Shown in pieces: positions 16,358 to 25,290 of a stretch of 64,000 nucleotides of DNA. The first letter of the stretch is position 1. Every line of letters starts with the position of its first letter. The notes under the pieces were generated by a model. The model saw only the letters and a list, made by a program, of their open reading frames with translations. It was not told the origin of the DNA and made no database searches. Source of the stretch: TH5896 sp049578985 (lineage in GTDB: Archaea; Thermoproteota; Nitrososphaeria; Nitrososphaerales; Nitrososphaeraceae); assembly GCA_049578985.1 (NCBI GenBank), contig JBAUMZ010000185.1, forward strand, positions 1-64,000. The letters run 5' to 3'. The position numbers were made by a program, and so were the translations under genes.

Positions 16358-17787
16358 TATTCCAACAGCTTTTTATTAATTAGGCTTAACGTGCGTCTTG
16401 GATCGACTCTGCCCTTAGTGAGTTCCATTACCTTTCCGAGCAGATAGTTGGATACATTAGGATTTTTTTTTGCATCGCGCACTGCAAGGGACTCTGTCTC
16501 AAAGACATTTTCAATAGATCGCAATATTAGGCCGTCATCATCGATCTTTCTAAAATTTGTTTCATTTTCAGTTGAAGTGATTAGTTTGCCTGATACTACA
16601 GCTTCGTATAAGATTTGCTTAGCAGTTTTTCTATTGACGATCCCTTCCTCTATCATTCTTACTATTTCAGCTAATTGTTTGGGTGACAACTTTATGTTCC
16701 TTATTGTAGATCCAGGTTTCTTAGAATTGTCATCCACATAGCTCATAAGGTCAGTCACGATTATATTTGAGATTTCTTTGGGGGCAAAATAGATCTTGGC
16801 CGACTCCTCGAAGTAATCTGCAAGATCTTTATGTTCTATTAATACTTTGGAAACGTGCTCTGTGAGTTTATAATAATTGATGAACCGTTCTTTCCGTTCA
16901 TCTGGAAGTTCAGGCATTTTTGAGTGTAATTCCTTCAAATAATCTTCATCGATCTGAATTGATGGAATATCTGGCTCGTAGAAATATCTGTAGTCTTGTT
17001 CCTCTTCCTTGGTCCTTGATTGCTTGGTTATTTTTCTTTGTTCATCCCAATGTCTGGTTTCACCTCTGATTTCCATTTCATAATTAAGCATAGCTTTTTG
17101 CCTAGTCATTTCAAACTTGAGAGCCTTTTCGACGTCTCCAAAGGAAGATACGTTTTTTATTTCAACTCTTCTTGAATCGCCAATAGAAATATTCGCGTCA
17201 CATCTAACTGCTCCTTCAAGACGCGTATCACAGACTCCCAGGTGTTCAACTATCGATGCTAATTTATTCAGAAATAACCTAACATCTTTTGGATCATGAA
17301 AATCTGGCTCGGTCACGATTTCCACAAGGGGTACTCCGGCCCGATTGTAGTCAATCAGTGAGCCTGAACTTCCAGTCACATATGATAATCTACCAGGGTC
17401 CTCTTCGAGTTGAACTCTACGTATTCTAGCTTCTCCTTGTCCATATCCCAGCAAGCCATCTACACCAATGCTGGTAATTCCATGTGCGTTATATTGGGTA
17501 AGTTGGAAATTCTTAGGTAGATCCAGATAGAAATAATGCTTTCTGTAGAATAGTATAATATTCGGGATAGTACATCTCAAAGCAATACAAACCATTGCAG
17601 CTTTTTCTATTGCTTTCTGATTCAGTAGGGGCAAGGTGCCCGGAAGCCCGGTGCACGTCGGACAGATATTCTCATTGGGGGTGTATTCACGATAGTTGCA
17701 ATGGCATGAACAAAATAGCTTGCTTTTTAAACCAGTAAGTTGACAATGGATTTCTAATCCAATTTTGGTATAGTAACTAGATATCAT
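16357..17787 (-). CDS. gatB: Aspartyl/glutamyl-tRNA amidotransferase subunit B
   Basis: The 476-residue product starts with the GatB signature GLEIHCQL, contains the zinc-binding Cys cluster (residues 26, 28, 42 and 45), the DYNRAGVPLVEIVTEPD kinase-like motif and the YRYFYEPDIP segment. It ends with the helical Yqey-like tail that grips tRNA. It phosphorylates Asp/Glu on misacylated tRNA and transfers ammonia from GatA to give Asn- or Gln-tRNA. Its start overlaps gatA's stop by four bases, so aspS-gatC-gatA-gatB is one transcription unit. Confidence 0.97.
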   Translation of the reverse strand: MISSYYTKIGLEIHCQLTGLKSKLFCSCHCNYREYTPNENICPTCTGLPGTLPLLNQKAIEKAAMVCIALRCTIPNIILFYRKHYFYLDLPKNFQLTQYNAHGITSIGVDGLLGYGQGEARIRRVQLEEDPGRLSYVTGSSGSLIDYNRAGVPLVEIVTEPDFHDPKDVRLFLNKLASIVEHLGVCDTRLEGAVRCDANISIGDSRRVEIKNVSSFGDVEKALKFEMTRQKAMLNYEMEIRGETRHWDEQRKITKQSRTKEEEQDYRYFYEPDIPSIQIDEDYLKELHSKMPELPDERKERFINYYKLTEHVSKVLIEHKDLADYFEESAKIYFAPKEISNIIVTDLMSYVDDNSKKPGSTIRNIKLSPKQLAEIVRMIEEGIVNRKTAKQILYEAVVSGKLITSTENETNFRKIDDDGLILRSIENVFETESLAVRDAKKNPNVSNYLLGKVMELTKGRVDPRRTLSLINKKLLE

Positions 17788-19229
17788 ATTGGAGATCTCA
17801 CCTGGATTTTGGCTGTTCTTTCGAAAAGTAGAGCTGCATCAAAGATCTTTTGTTCTTGAAATTCATCTGACATGATTTGGAGACCTATCGGGAGACCATT
17901 ACTAAAACCAGCAGGGATCGAAATTGCAGGCATTCCAGTGAGATTGGAGACCACGGTGTCAATATCCATATAATAAATCTTAACAGGGTCGCCTATTTTT
18001 TCACCAATTCTAAATGGTAGTATCGGCATAGTAGGAGCGATTATAACATCGTAATTGGAATACAATGACTTAAACTCTCTTCTTAACAAGGCTCTTACTT
18101 TTTGTGCCTTAAGATAATACCGTCCATAGTACCCTGAAGAGAGGACATATGTGCCGACGATAATTCGCCTTTTGACTTCTTCGCCAAAATTACTTCTTAC
18201 TTTAGTGAAATATGAATTCCATTCATATCCTTCAGGATCCAAATTGAATCCATAGCGAATATTGTCGTACCGTGCAAGATTACTGCTCGCTTCTGCCATA
18301 GCTATTACATAATATGAAGCAAGAGCAAATTCCAAAGAGTCTAAAGTTATTTCCTCGCAGATGCATCCTGTTGAAGAGAATGTATCCATCGCAGAATAGA
18401 TACACTTGGAAACTTCGGGTTGAGCATTGACGGTCAAATTGTTCAGTAAGGCTATTCGAAGATGGTTTCCAGCTGATTGACTAGAATAGGGCGAAGCCAC
18501 TGTGCGTGTGGTATCATCATAAGGATCTACCCCGGAAATTACGTTCATCAATCTGATAACACCTGATACTGTTCGAGCAATTGGACCAATTTGCTCCAGG
18601 CTATTTGAATAAGCTATTAAGCCATATCTACTAACCAAACCATATGTAGGCTTGAAGCCTACTACTGAACAAAAACTTGCAGGACATCTAACTGAACCCC
18701 CCGTATCTGATCCTAATGATGCCGTGCACTCGGCTGCTGCAACAGCAGCCGCACTACCCCCCGATGACCCACCAGTGACATAATCTAAATTCCACGGATT
18801 TCTTGTAGGTCCGAAATTACTAAACTCTGTTGTTGAACCCATTGCGAACTCATCTAAATTCAATTTTCCGATAACGATTGCATCAGATTCTTTCAATTTT
18901 CGAATTACTGTCGCGTCATAGGGTGGGACATAATCCGCTAAAATCCTTGATGCGCACGTAGTTCTTAATCCTTTAGTGCTAATGTTATCCTTTATACCCA
19001 CAGTGATACCTGCTAAATAGCCAATCTTCTCCCCCTTACGGATCCTGCTATCGATTCTCCTCGCAGATTCTATAGCGTCATCAGTATTCACACTCACAAA
19101 GGCCTTGATATCGATATCTAGTTTCGCAATACGCTCCAGAATTTGGGATACATATTCCTCTGCAGAAAAATGTTGATTTCTTATACCTTCTGTGACCTCA
19201 TCGATCGAGAGATGACATAGTCTACTCAT
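17784..19229 (-). CDS. gatA: Aspartyl/glutamyl-tRNA amidotransferase subunit A
   Basis: The 481-residue amidase-signature enzyme keeps the Ser-cis-Ser-Lys triad: Lys80 in GITVGIKDN, Ser155 in TGGSSGGSAAA and Ser179 in GSDTGGSVR. It hydrolyses glutamine and delivers ammonia to GatB. It overlaps gatC and gatB by four bases on each side, which indicates tight translational coupling. Length and motifs are standard for the family. Confidence 0.97.
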   Translation of the reverse strand: MSRLCHLSIDEVTEGIRNQHFSAEEYVSQILERIAKLDIDIKAFVSVNTDDAIESARRIDSRIRKGEKIGYLAGITVGIKDNISTKGLRTTCASRILADYVPPYDATVIRKLKESDAIVIGKLNLDEFAMGSTTEFSNFGPTRNPWNLDYVTGGSSGGSAAAVAAAECTASLGSDTGGSVRCPASFCSVVGFKPTYGLVSRYGLIAYSNSLEQIGPIARTVSGVIRLMNVISGVDPYDDTTRTVASPYSSQSAGNHLRIALLNNLTVNAQPEVSKCIYSAMDTFSSTGCICEEITLDSLEFALASYYVIAMAEASSNLARYDNIRYGFNLDPEGYEWNSYFTKVRSNFGEEVKRRIIVGTYVLSSGYYGRYYLKAQKVRALLRREFKSLYSNYDVIIAPTMPILPFRIGEKIGDPVKIYYMDIDTVVSNLTGMPAISIPAGFSNGLPIGLQIMSDEFQEQKIFDAALLFERTAKIQVRSPI

Positions 19230-19507
19230 TGTTTCACATCACTTTTAGGGCCTTTCAGATATCCATTCTTTCTATTTCTGGTCTTGGGTAGGACGCTCTC
19301 GGTGAAATCCTTTGCTTGATCTATGCGTAAGTTGCGAACCGACTTCGTCAAGTAAGTAGATTCCAGAATATCTAATGTTAAGCCATCTAAGATATCAAAA
19401 TGTCGAATAATTCGATCAATTTGAGATTCGTACTTTAATAGCTCTTCCTCTGACAGATCTAACCTTGCAAGCCAACCTAAATGCTTTATCTCGTCCTTTG
19501 AAACCAT
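19226..19507 (-). CDS. gatC: Aspartyl/glutamyl-tRNA amidotransferase subunit C
   Basis: The small subunit begins MVSKDEIKHLGWLARLDLSE, the usual GatC N-terminal helix, with the central IDRIIRHFDILDGL helix, and about 93 residues in all. It wraps GatA and stabilises the complex. The frame is open to TTG 19546, overlapping aspS, but ATG 19507 matches the family start, leaves a 19-base gap to aspS and has an AGGAGA sequence about ten bases upstream that could serve as a ribosome binding site. Confidence 0.9.
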   Translation of the reverse strand: MVSKDEIKHLGWLARLDLSEEELLKYESQIDRIIRHFDILDGLTLDILESTYLTKSVRNLRIDQAKDFTESVLPKTRNRKNGYLKGPKSDVKQ

Positions 19508-19526
19508 TCCGATTAATTCTCCTAGT

Positions 19527-20876
19527 TCACGGGGTGAGACGATCAATATCTCTCGGGTAGAAAGTAGCGTCTCGGATATTCTCTATATCCAGGAGTGCCA
19601 TCATGAGTCTTTCTAAGCCTACTCCAAAACCTGCATGAGGTGGGACACCATAATCAAAAACTCTAAGATGGAAATCAAATAATTCCGTTTTTAGCCCTTG
19701 TTTTTTCATATTCCCTAGGAGAGACTCCTTCCTATTTATCCTGGTACTGCCAGAGGAGATTTCAAGAGACCCAAACATTAAATCAAAAGATTCACAAAGC
19801 CTGTCAGATCTGGAGGTTGGCTTTACGTAGAATGGCTTTATAGCAGTGGGCCAGTCTATTATATAGTAAAAAGTATCGTCGTTGAAGACCTCACTTGAAA
19901 GTCCTTTCATAATTTGAGGGTTGATATCGTCACCCCATCTGACACGTTCACCCTTTGATTGAAGTTTATCGATAATCTCATCGTACCTGTATTTTGGGAA
20001 AGGTGTCTTGATATTTGGCAATGTGCAATGCATACTTTGCAGAGCATCCCGATGTCTCTCATTTATTGAGTTGATAATATGTTTTATCATTGATTCTAGT
20101 AAATTCATAAGGTCATTGTAATCCGCGAAGGCCTGTTCAACGTCGATAGAGGTTGCTTCTGATAAGTGTCTTTTTGTTCTTGAGGGCTCTGCCCTAAAAA
20201 TAGGTCCAATCTCATAGACACTCTCGAATGCCATCGTGAGCTGTTCCTTATACAATTGGGGACTTTGTGCAAGGTATGCCTCTTTATTATAGTAAAAAAT
20301 TGGAAACAGGGCAGCTCCCCCTTCAGTAGCTGTTGCGATCATTTTGGGTGTGTTTACTTCAATAAAGCCTTTCGCATCAAGGAACTCTCTAATAGAACTA
20401 AGTGCAGTATGGCGAATTCCAAATGTGCTTCGTAAAAGATTTCGCCGTAAGTCTATAGCTCTAAGATCGAGGCGTGTATCAATACCTACTGTTGATTTAT
20501 TTGCCTGGATGGTGAAAGGTGCTGCTTGCTTGGCTAATGAGAATATTCTTACTACATCGGGAATAACCTCTATCCCGTTGGGCGATCTATTTTGTGCTCG
20601 AACTTTTCCTCTGACCGCTAAGGACGTATGATCCTTTATATGTGAGAGTTGATCGAGAATTTCTTCTGAACATTCGCCCCGTTTTGCAGTTACTTGTATT
20701 TCACCTAGTCTATCTCTTATTACAACAAAGTGGATATTGCCGTGACTCCTTGTGCTAGAAACCCACCCCATTACAGTGACCTGCATGTTATCTGAAGTAG
20801 GCAGAATTTCCTTAGAGTAATGGGTTCTTCTCCAATCACCTAGTTCTTGTTCATGCAATAATTCGCTCAATTTCAA
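19527..20876 (-). CDS. aspS: Aspartyl-tRNA synthetase, archaeal type, probably non-discriminating
   Basis: The 449-residue class II synthetase has the OB anticodon-binding domain (VTVMGWVSSTRSHGNIHFVVIRD), motif 2 (YEIGPIFRAEPSRTKRHLSE) and motif 3 (GFGVGLERLMMALL). The operon with gatCAB argues that it also charges tRNA-Asn with Asp, which GatCAB then amidates. The OB domain lacks the Trp after GWV seen in discriminating archaeal enzymes and has a Pro (SPNGIEVIPD) where those have Lys, which fits this by my own alignment. A TTAAAC box about 24 bases upstream suggests a leaderless operon. Confidence 0.95.
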   Translation of the reverse strand: MKLSELLHEQELGDWRRTHYSKEILPTSDNMQVTVMGWVSSTRSHGNIHFVVIRDRLGEIQVTAKRGECSEEILDQLSHIKDHTSLAVRGKVRAQNRSPNGIEVIPDVVRIFSLAKQAAPFTIQANKSTVGIDTRLDLRAIDLRRNLLRSTFGIRHTALSSIREFLDAKGFIEVNTPKMIATATEGGAALFPIFYYNKEAYLAQSPQLYKEQLTMAFESVYEIGPIFRAEPSRTKRHLSEATSIDVEQAFADYNDLMNLLESMIKHIINSINERHRDALQSMHCTLPNIKTPFPKYRYDEIIDKLQSKGERVRWGDDINPQIMKGLSSEVFNDDTFYYIIDWPTAIKPFYVKPTSRSDRLCESFDLMFGSLEISSGSTRINRKESLLGNMKKQGLKTELFDFHLRVFDYGVPPHAGFGVGLERLMMALLDIENIRDATFYPRDIDRLTP

Positions 20877-21047
20877 AACCTTGACGATGTTTAAGCTTGT
20901 ATTAACAAGTTCAATTTATCTTTTCACGTAAGGTCTATTCGGCAAGGATGTTTTACTTCATCTTGGCATACGAAGAACCAAATGCGACATGTTTAGAAAT
21001 ATGCATATATATTTATACTCAATATCTGGAAGCTGAGATGAAATCTG

Positions 21048-21641
21048 GTGTCCACAGAGAATAGTGATCGGGGAAAGGAAGAAATCGTAAGTACTGCTGC
21101 TGACCTCGGAACTAATGTAAATGTTACAATCTCCATAGGCGACATTCGGGTCCAGTTTAATGGATCTGCAGATTCGGTGATAACTTCCGTAATATCATTT
21201 CTGACAAAACAAATTCCCACATTGGAACTGGCTAATAGGATTTCACTCAATTACACTATTACCGAGCTTATACAATCATACTCAGATATCATCAAAATAA
21301 CCCCTGAAGGTCCGATAATAATTCCAGTGTTGGACGGAACCGAACTTAAAAAGCTCTCAGATAAGCAAATCGTTGCCCTTCAACTGGTTGCTTCCCGTAT
21401 CGCAAAGGGATTAGGCAAGACAGAGGATGACAGAATACGTATGTCTGATCTACAATCAGCAACGGGTCTAAAGTCAAAATCAATTAGTTCAAGATTGTCC
21501 GAATTAGTTAAAGTAGGATATGTACAAAAAGACGTCATGAGAAATGGTGGTGAAATACCGGCATACCGAATCACGACCGCAGGAATCAGCTGGCTGAATT
21601 CTATCCTTGCAAAACGGAAAAAAATCCAAGTACTGGAATAG
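21048..21641 (+). CDS. Winged-helix protein with N-terminal beta domain
   Basis: The 197-residue product has an N-terminal strand-rich part (NVTISIGDIRVQFNGSADSVITSVISFL) and a C-terminal winged helix with MSDLQSATGLKSKSISSRLSELVKVGYVQK as helix-turn-helix and a YRITTAGISWL wing. It is probably a DNA-binding regulator. It starts at GTG 21048 downstream of a strong ATATATATTTATA box at about 21003-21015. The convergent neighbour has the same two-part layout, which suggests paralogy or a shared system. Not a named family to me. Confidence 0.65.
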   Translation: MSTENSDRGKEEIVSTAADLGTNVNVTISIGDIRVQFNGSADSVITSVISFLTKQIPTLELANRISLNYTITELIQSYSDIIKITPEGPIIIPVLDGTELKKLSDKQIVALQLVASRIAKGLGKTEDDRIRMSDLQSATGLKSKSISSRLSELVKVGYVQKDVMRNGGEIPAYRITTAGISWLNSILAKRKKIQVLE

Positions 21642-21671
21642 ATGCTCTCAAGATTTGTTACCTGAACGGGT

Positions 21672-22172
21672 TCATTTCTTCTCTAAATAGACATAATTAC
21701 GGGCAGTTCCATTTCGGACTATAATGCCTTCTCTAACCATGTCGGTTAGTGAATGCGAAACTGCCGTTCTGTCATAGCTGTAGCCCCTCCGCAATAGCTC
21801 TTCATGAATTTCTGCTAGAAGTCGCTGAGTAACGAAGTAACCTTCTTCCCACAGTGTTTCCAAGAGTATTCTGCATGTCATACCCGTTTTGCGCGGTGAT
21901 TTTCTTTCCCTCCTAAATACCTCTTTATTAGGGGCAATAGCGTTTGAATCTATCACCATTTTAATATTCGCGACCTGATTTTGCAATTCAACAATAGATA
22001 CCGCATTCTTCTCATCCAATGGACTTGGATGATCGATACTATCAAGGACGTTTTGAACCACGTCCTTGACTTTGTCTTCTGTGCAAGATATTTCTACTTC
22101 CCATCCATTGTGCCTCAGTCTGATTTTCACCTCATCCGAGTGGGCAGCCAGTGGCGGGGAGCTATCATTCAT
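21672..22172 (-). CDS. Winged-helix protein, architecture like its convergent neighbour
   Basis: The 166-residue product has an N-terminal strand-helix unit (VKIRLRHNGWEVEISCTEDKVKDVVQNVLDSI) resembling that of the neighbour at 21048, a linker, and a C-terminal basic winged-helix segment (TCRILLETLWEEGYFVTQRLLAEIHEELLRRGYSYDR, then AVSHSLTDMVREGIIVRNG). The frame is open to 22346, but the extension overlaps the divergent nurA start and is poorly protein-like, so ATG 22172 is chosen. Divergent orientation to nurA-herA leaves room for a regulatory link; there is no direct evidence for one. Confidence 0.65.
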   Translation of the reverse strand: MNDSSPPLAAHSDEVKIRLRHNGWEVEISCTEDKVKDVVQNVLDSIDHPSPLDEKNAVSIVELQNQVANIKMVIDSNAIAPNKEVFRRERKSPRKTGMTCRILLETLWEEGYFVTQRLLAEIHEELLRRGYSYDRTAVSHSLTDMVREGIIVRNGTARNYVYLEKK

Positions 22173-22281
22173 GTTGAACAAGCAACGTTGGAAAAGTTCA
22201 CCCTGATAAACTTGTCCCTTTGCATCTTGCGCATCTTGCACAACATTAATTAACTGCGATTTGCAGATATTGTTAATCAAT

Positions 22282-23322
22282 ATGAATGCAAACGCGCATT
22301 TAAATTTCGATCTTGAAGAGAATTTGAAAACAGAATTTGAAAACACTTTCAGAAAATCGGTGATAATATGTCCGTCAGATCAATTGGAGGAGATTCTCAA
22401 GGGGAGAAGAATTATTTTTGATTCAATTGAACGATTTACTGTTCCAATTAGAACGAATGGGAGCTTTGATCAGAGCTGCAAGATGACTCCTATGGTTATT
22501 CATCCAAGTGAGAAGGTAACACCCGTCAGCTCAATAGATTCAAGTGTTATTCATTTAGCGAGGACTGAGGAAGGAAGGTTGTATGCTGCAAAATCAGGAG
22601 TCGTGATATCATCTGGTAGAAGAATTCGACGCCATTTCAGGCTAGGGCCCGTGCTCATCTATCTAACTAAGGGATTCTTGTGTAACTCTAAGATAGATCA
22701 TATCTTAGGAAATCTATTACTCGTTGACAACAGCATCGCCAAACGTCTTATCAGGATTAGATTAGAGAGAGCAATTCAACTGGTTCTGTCCAGCCACTTG
22801 AATAGTTCAATAATACTAATAGATGGAACTCTTAGACCCTCAGTATTTGAAGACTACAATTGTACCATCAACCGAGTAATTGAAATGTCTACCCTAAGCA
22901 ATAATGATGTCATTGGTTTGTCTAAAAGTACAAGCATGACGATTCTTAATCAATTTGAAAATTTACTTAAAGCGTTGCCTTACTCAGCTTGCATTGATAC
23001 GGGTTGCATGATTAAGAGTCTGGCAAGAAATACATTAGGTAATAATTTGCTAGTGAAGCTTGGAAAAAATGAAAATGAATATGTCCTCCGAGCGGACATA
23101 TGCTCTGCAAATGGTAATGATTTAGAATGTTTAGAGAGACTAATCGGAAATGACATACTGTTTCGTAGCTATCCAGAATCTCTTAGGATCGCACATCACA
23201 TTTCAACTTTCACAACTACAGAGGTCTCATTATTAAAAGGATTCATATCAAGGAGCTATGGTGCAGAAGTGGGTGACCAAACTGCTGCTAGAAAGAGCAT
23301 TTTGGGGGTTTCGTTTGTGTGA
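22282..23322 (+). CDS. nurA: NurA 5'-3' nuclease
   Basis: The roughly 346-residue protein shows the NurA domain pattern: a metal-binding Asp in ILIDGTLRP, GLSKSTSM, a CSANG segment and the C-terminal FRSYPESLRIAHHIS and GDQTAARKSILG motifs. NurA is a nuclease that works with HerA to make 3' single strands at DNA ends for RadA-dependent repair. It overlaps herA by four bases. ATG 22282 is preferred; TTG 22261 is an in-frame alternative. The N-terminal ~60 residues are divergent. Confidence 0.85.
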   Translation: MNANAHLNFDLEENLKTEFENTFRKSVIICPSDQLEEILKGRRIIFDSIERFTVPIRTNGSFDQSCKMTPMVIHPSEKVTPVSSIDSSVIHLARTEEGRLYAAKSGVVISSGRRIRRHFRLGPVLIYLTKGFLCNSKIDHILGNLLLVDNSIAKRLIRIRLERAIQLVLSSHLNSSIILIDGTLRPSVFEDYNCTINRVIEMSTLSNNDVIGLSKSTSMTILNQFENLLKALPYSACIDTGCMIKSLARNTLGNNLLVKLGKNENEYVLRADICSANGNDLECLERLIGNDILFRSYPESLRIAHHISTFTTTEVSLLKGFISRSYGAEVGDQTAARKSILGVSFV

Positions 23323-24815
23323 AAATTCTTCAAAAAACGAATGATGAATTGATACTGTTGGCAGTAAAATCAGAAATAGTCTCCAAAGGCGACTACTTCC
23401 TGATTGAAGATACCGAAATGAAAAGGGATCTGATAGTTCAAGTGTACAATGAGGAATATCTCTCAAACCAATCTATTATTGATGACATCGTCAAAGATGA
23501 AATAATTCGTGCAACCAGTCCTGGAGTAACATATGATCCTTTAGAAATAGGATTATTATCAGGTGTAGTGCGTGATTCGAGACTTTTCAAAGCAAAGATA
23601 AGAGGTTCTTCCATTGGCGCAAATAACAATATGTCAAGTGATATCACTTGGTTACCATCTAGAGTAAATTCTAAGATCAGACGTCTCACAATTTCTGAAC
23701 TGAATCGCATACTCAACAGAGGTGGAGAGTCTCCCATTTCGATCGGCTCCGTCGGTAATAGTCAAGATCCTTTTATCATATACGCTGAAGACCTTGATGG
23801 CAGACTGAACATAATCGCAGGTAAGAAAGAATCAGGTAAATCACATTTGTCAAAATTACTTGTAAAGTCCCTCCTAGAACATGGAGCATTTATCCTTGTA
23901 TTTGATCTAAATAATGAATATACGGGATTAGGAATTAAGCCCAATGGATTGAGTTCAAATGTTGAATCAAAGATTCTTCTTCTTGAACCAGGGAAGAATT
24001 TGCGTTTTTCATTAGAATATTGTGGCAAACCATCTATATCTTCCATGCTTAAAAATGCTTTAGATATGCCTTCCACATCGCTGCGCGAGTTCTTTAGAAT
24101 ATGGGATAATCTTTACAAAAGGCATGCACTGACATTAGAAGCGCTCTCAAATGCAATTAATAATTGGAATTTCAATGATCTTGTTCGTGACGCGTTAATC
24201 TCAAGGTTTCATACGATACATAATTCGAGGCTATTTCTCAATGATGAGAAAAGTGATGAATATGAAGGTCTTAGATTCGAAAATTTGATTTCCAATAATG
24301 GTCATGGACTGGCAATGATCGTGAATTTGGGAACCTGTGCACCGACCATAAGACACATGGTAGTCGAGTTGATACTAAACAAATTGGTTGAGTTGCTCGG
24401 AAACGATGTGATCCCTCCCATATTTCTCTTTGCAGAGGAAGCCCATCTATACATCAAAGAGACTTACTGGGACGACATTATCACGAGAATGCGTCATTTT
24501 GGAATCTATTCTACATTTATTACTAACCACCCGGAGGCATTAGGAGAAGGGATCTTGAGGCAAGTAGACAACATATTCTTGTTCAATTTCGTGAATGAAT
24601 CTGACTTAGAAAGAATTTCTAAAGTATCCCTCGTTGATAAGGATACGATCAAGTCGATTGTTAGAACTCTTCCTCAGAGGTACTCACTCTTAATCGGAAA
24701 AATGGTTCAGGAACTACCAATAGTAGTTAAAGTTCCTCAATTGGATATCAAAACCTACGGAGAAACTAAAAAGTTCTTTAGAAAGAATAGCCCTACCCTT
24801 TTATCTTTTAAATGA
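23319..24815 (+). CDS. herA: HerA bipolar DNA helicase/translocase
   Basis: The 498-residue FtsK/HerA-type ATPase starts at GTG inside the nurA end. An N-terminal beta barrel (HAS domain) is followed by Walker A AGKKESGKSHLS near residue 168, Walker B IFLFAEEAHLY near 370 and TRMRHFGIYSTFITNHPE sensor-like residues. It forms a hexameric motor that partners NurA, and the overlap of start and stop codons suggests balanced synthesis. No Mre11 or Rad50 gene is in this window. Confidence 0.9.
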   Translation: MKILQKTNDELILLAVKSEIVSKGDYFLIEDTEMKRDLIVQVYNEEYLSNQSIIDDIVKDEIIRATSPGVTYDPLEIGLLSGVVRDSRLFKAKIRGSSIGANNNMSSDITWLPSRVNSKIRRLTISELNRILNRGGESPISIGSVGNSQDPFIIYAEDLDGRLNIIAGKKESGKSHLSKLLVKSLLEHGAFILVFDLNNEYTGLGIKPNGLSSNVESKILLLEPGKNLRFSLEYCGKPSISSMLKNALDMPSTSLREFFRIWDNLYKRHALTLEALSNAINNWNFNDLVRDALISRFHTIHNSRLFLNDEKSDEYEGLRFENLISNNGHGLAMIVNLGTCAPTIRHMVVELILNKLVELLGNDVIPPIFLFAEEAHLYIKETYWDDIITRMRHFGIYSTFITNHPEALGEGILRQVDNIFLFNFVNESDLERISKVSLVDKDTIKSIVRTLPQRYSLLIGKMVQELPIVVKVPQLDIKTYGETKKFFRKNSPTLLSFK

Positions 24816-25155
24816 CCGCCTCGTTACCGCGTTGTCTTGTTCCTATATCTATCGTGTCGCTTACAGTCGAGATGAATATTTTTCCATCTCCTGCTGAACC
24901 CGTGCTTACTGAGTCCAGTATTACACTAACCACATTTTCTACCTGGGAATCAGGAACTACTGTAACGATGTTGGCACGGACTGAAAATTCAGATACAAAC
25001 CTACTTGTCCCTCTTCCACTTTCGACGATGGGTTTCTCACCCTTACCTCGGCCTTTTGCTTCGAGGATGGTACACCCGCCTATACCCGCCTTCTTGAAGG
25101 CCTCACTTAACGTGCTAATCTTTTCATTAGGTATAATTGCCTCAATCCGCTTCAT
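24808..25155 (-). CDS. P-II nitrogen regulatory protein without the T-loop tyrosine
   Basis: The 115-residue product starts MKRIEAIIP and has the C-terminal P-II signature STGSAGDGKIFIS, so it should be a trimeric 2-oxoglutarate/ATP sensor. The T loop reads GEKPIVESGRGTSRFVSEF, with no Tyr at the site uridylylated in enterobacterial GlnB, so control must be by ligand binding or another modification. No ammonium transporter gene is adjacent. Its end overlaps the herA end on the other strand by eight bases. A CTTATATCG box (complement, 25178-25186) about 28 bases upstream suggests a leaderless start. Confidence 0.9.
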   Translation of the reverse strand: MKRIEAIIPNEKISTLSEAFKKAGIGGCTILEAKGRGKGEKPIVESGRGTSRFVSEFSVRANIVTVVPDSQVENVVSVILDSVSTGSAGDGKIFISTVSDTIDIGTRQRGNEAVI

Positions 25156-25290
25156 AGGCTCGTATAAATTAGTTCACGATATAAGGTTTTCAAACTATAT
25201 TTGTGATATAATAAATAAAAGTAAAATTTGATACGGCGTGAAATTATCACAGAAATGCGCCATATCATACTAAATGTTTCAGTTGGTGAC

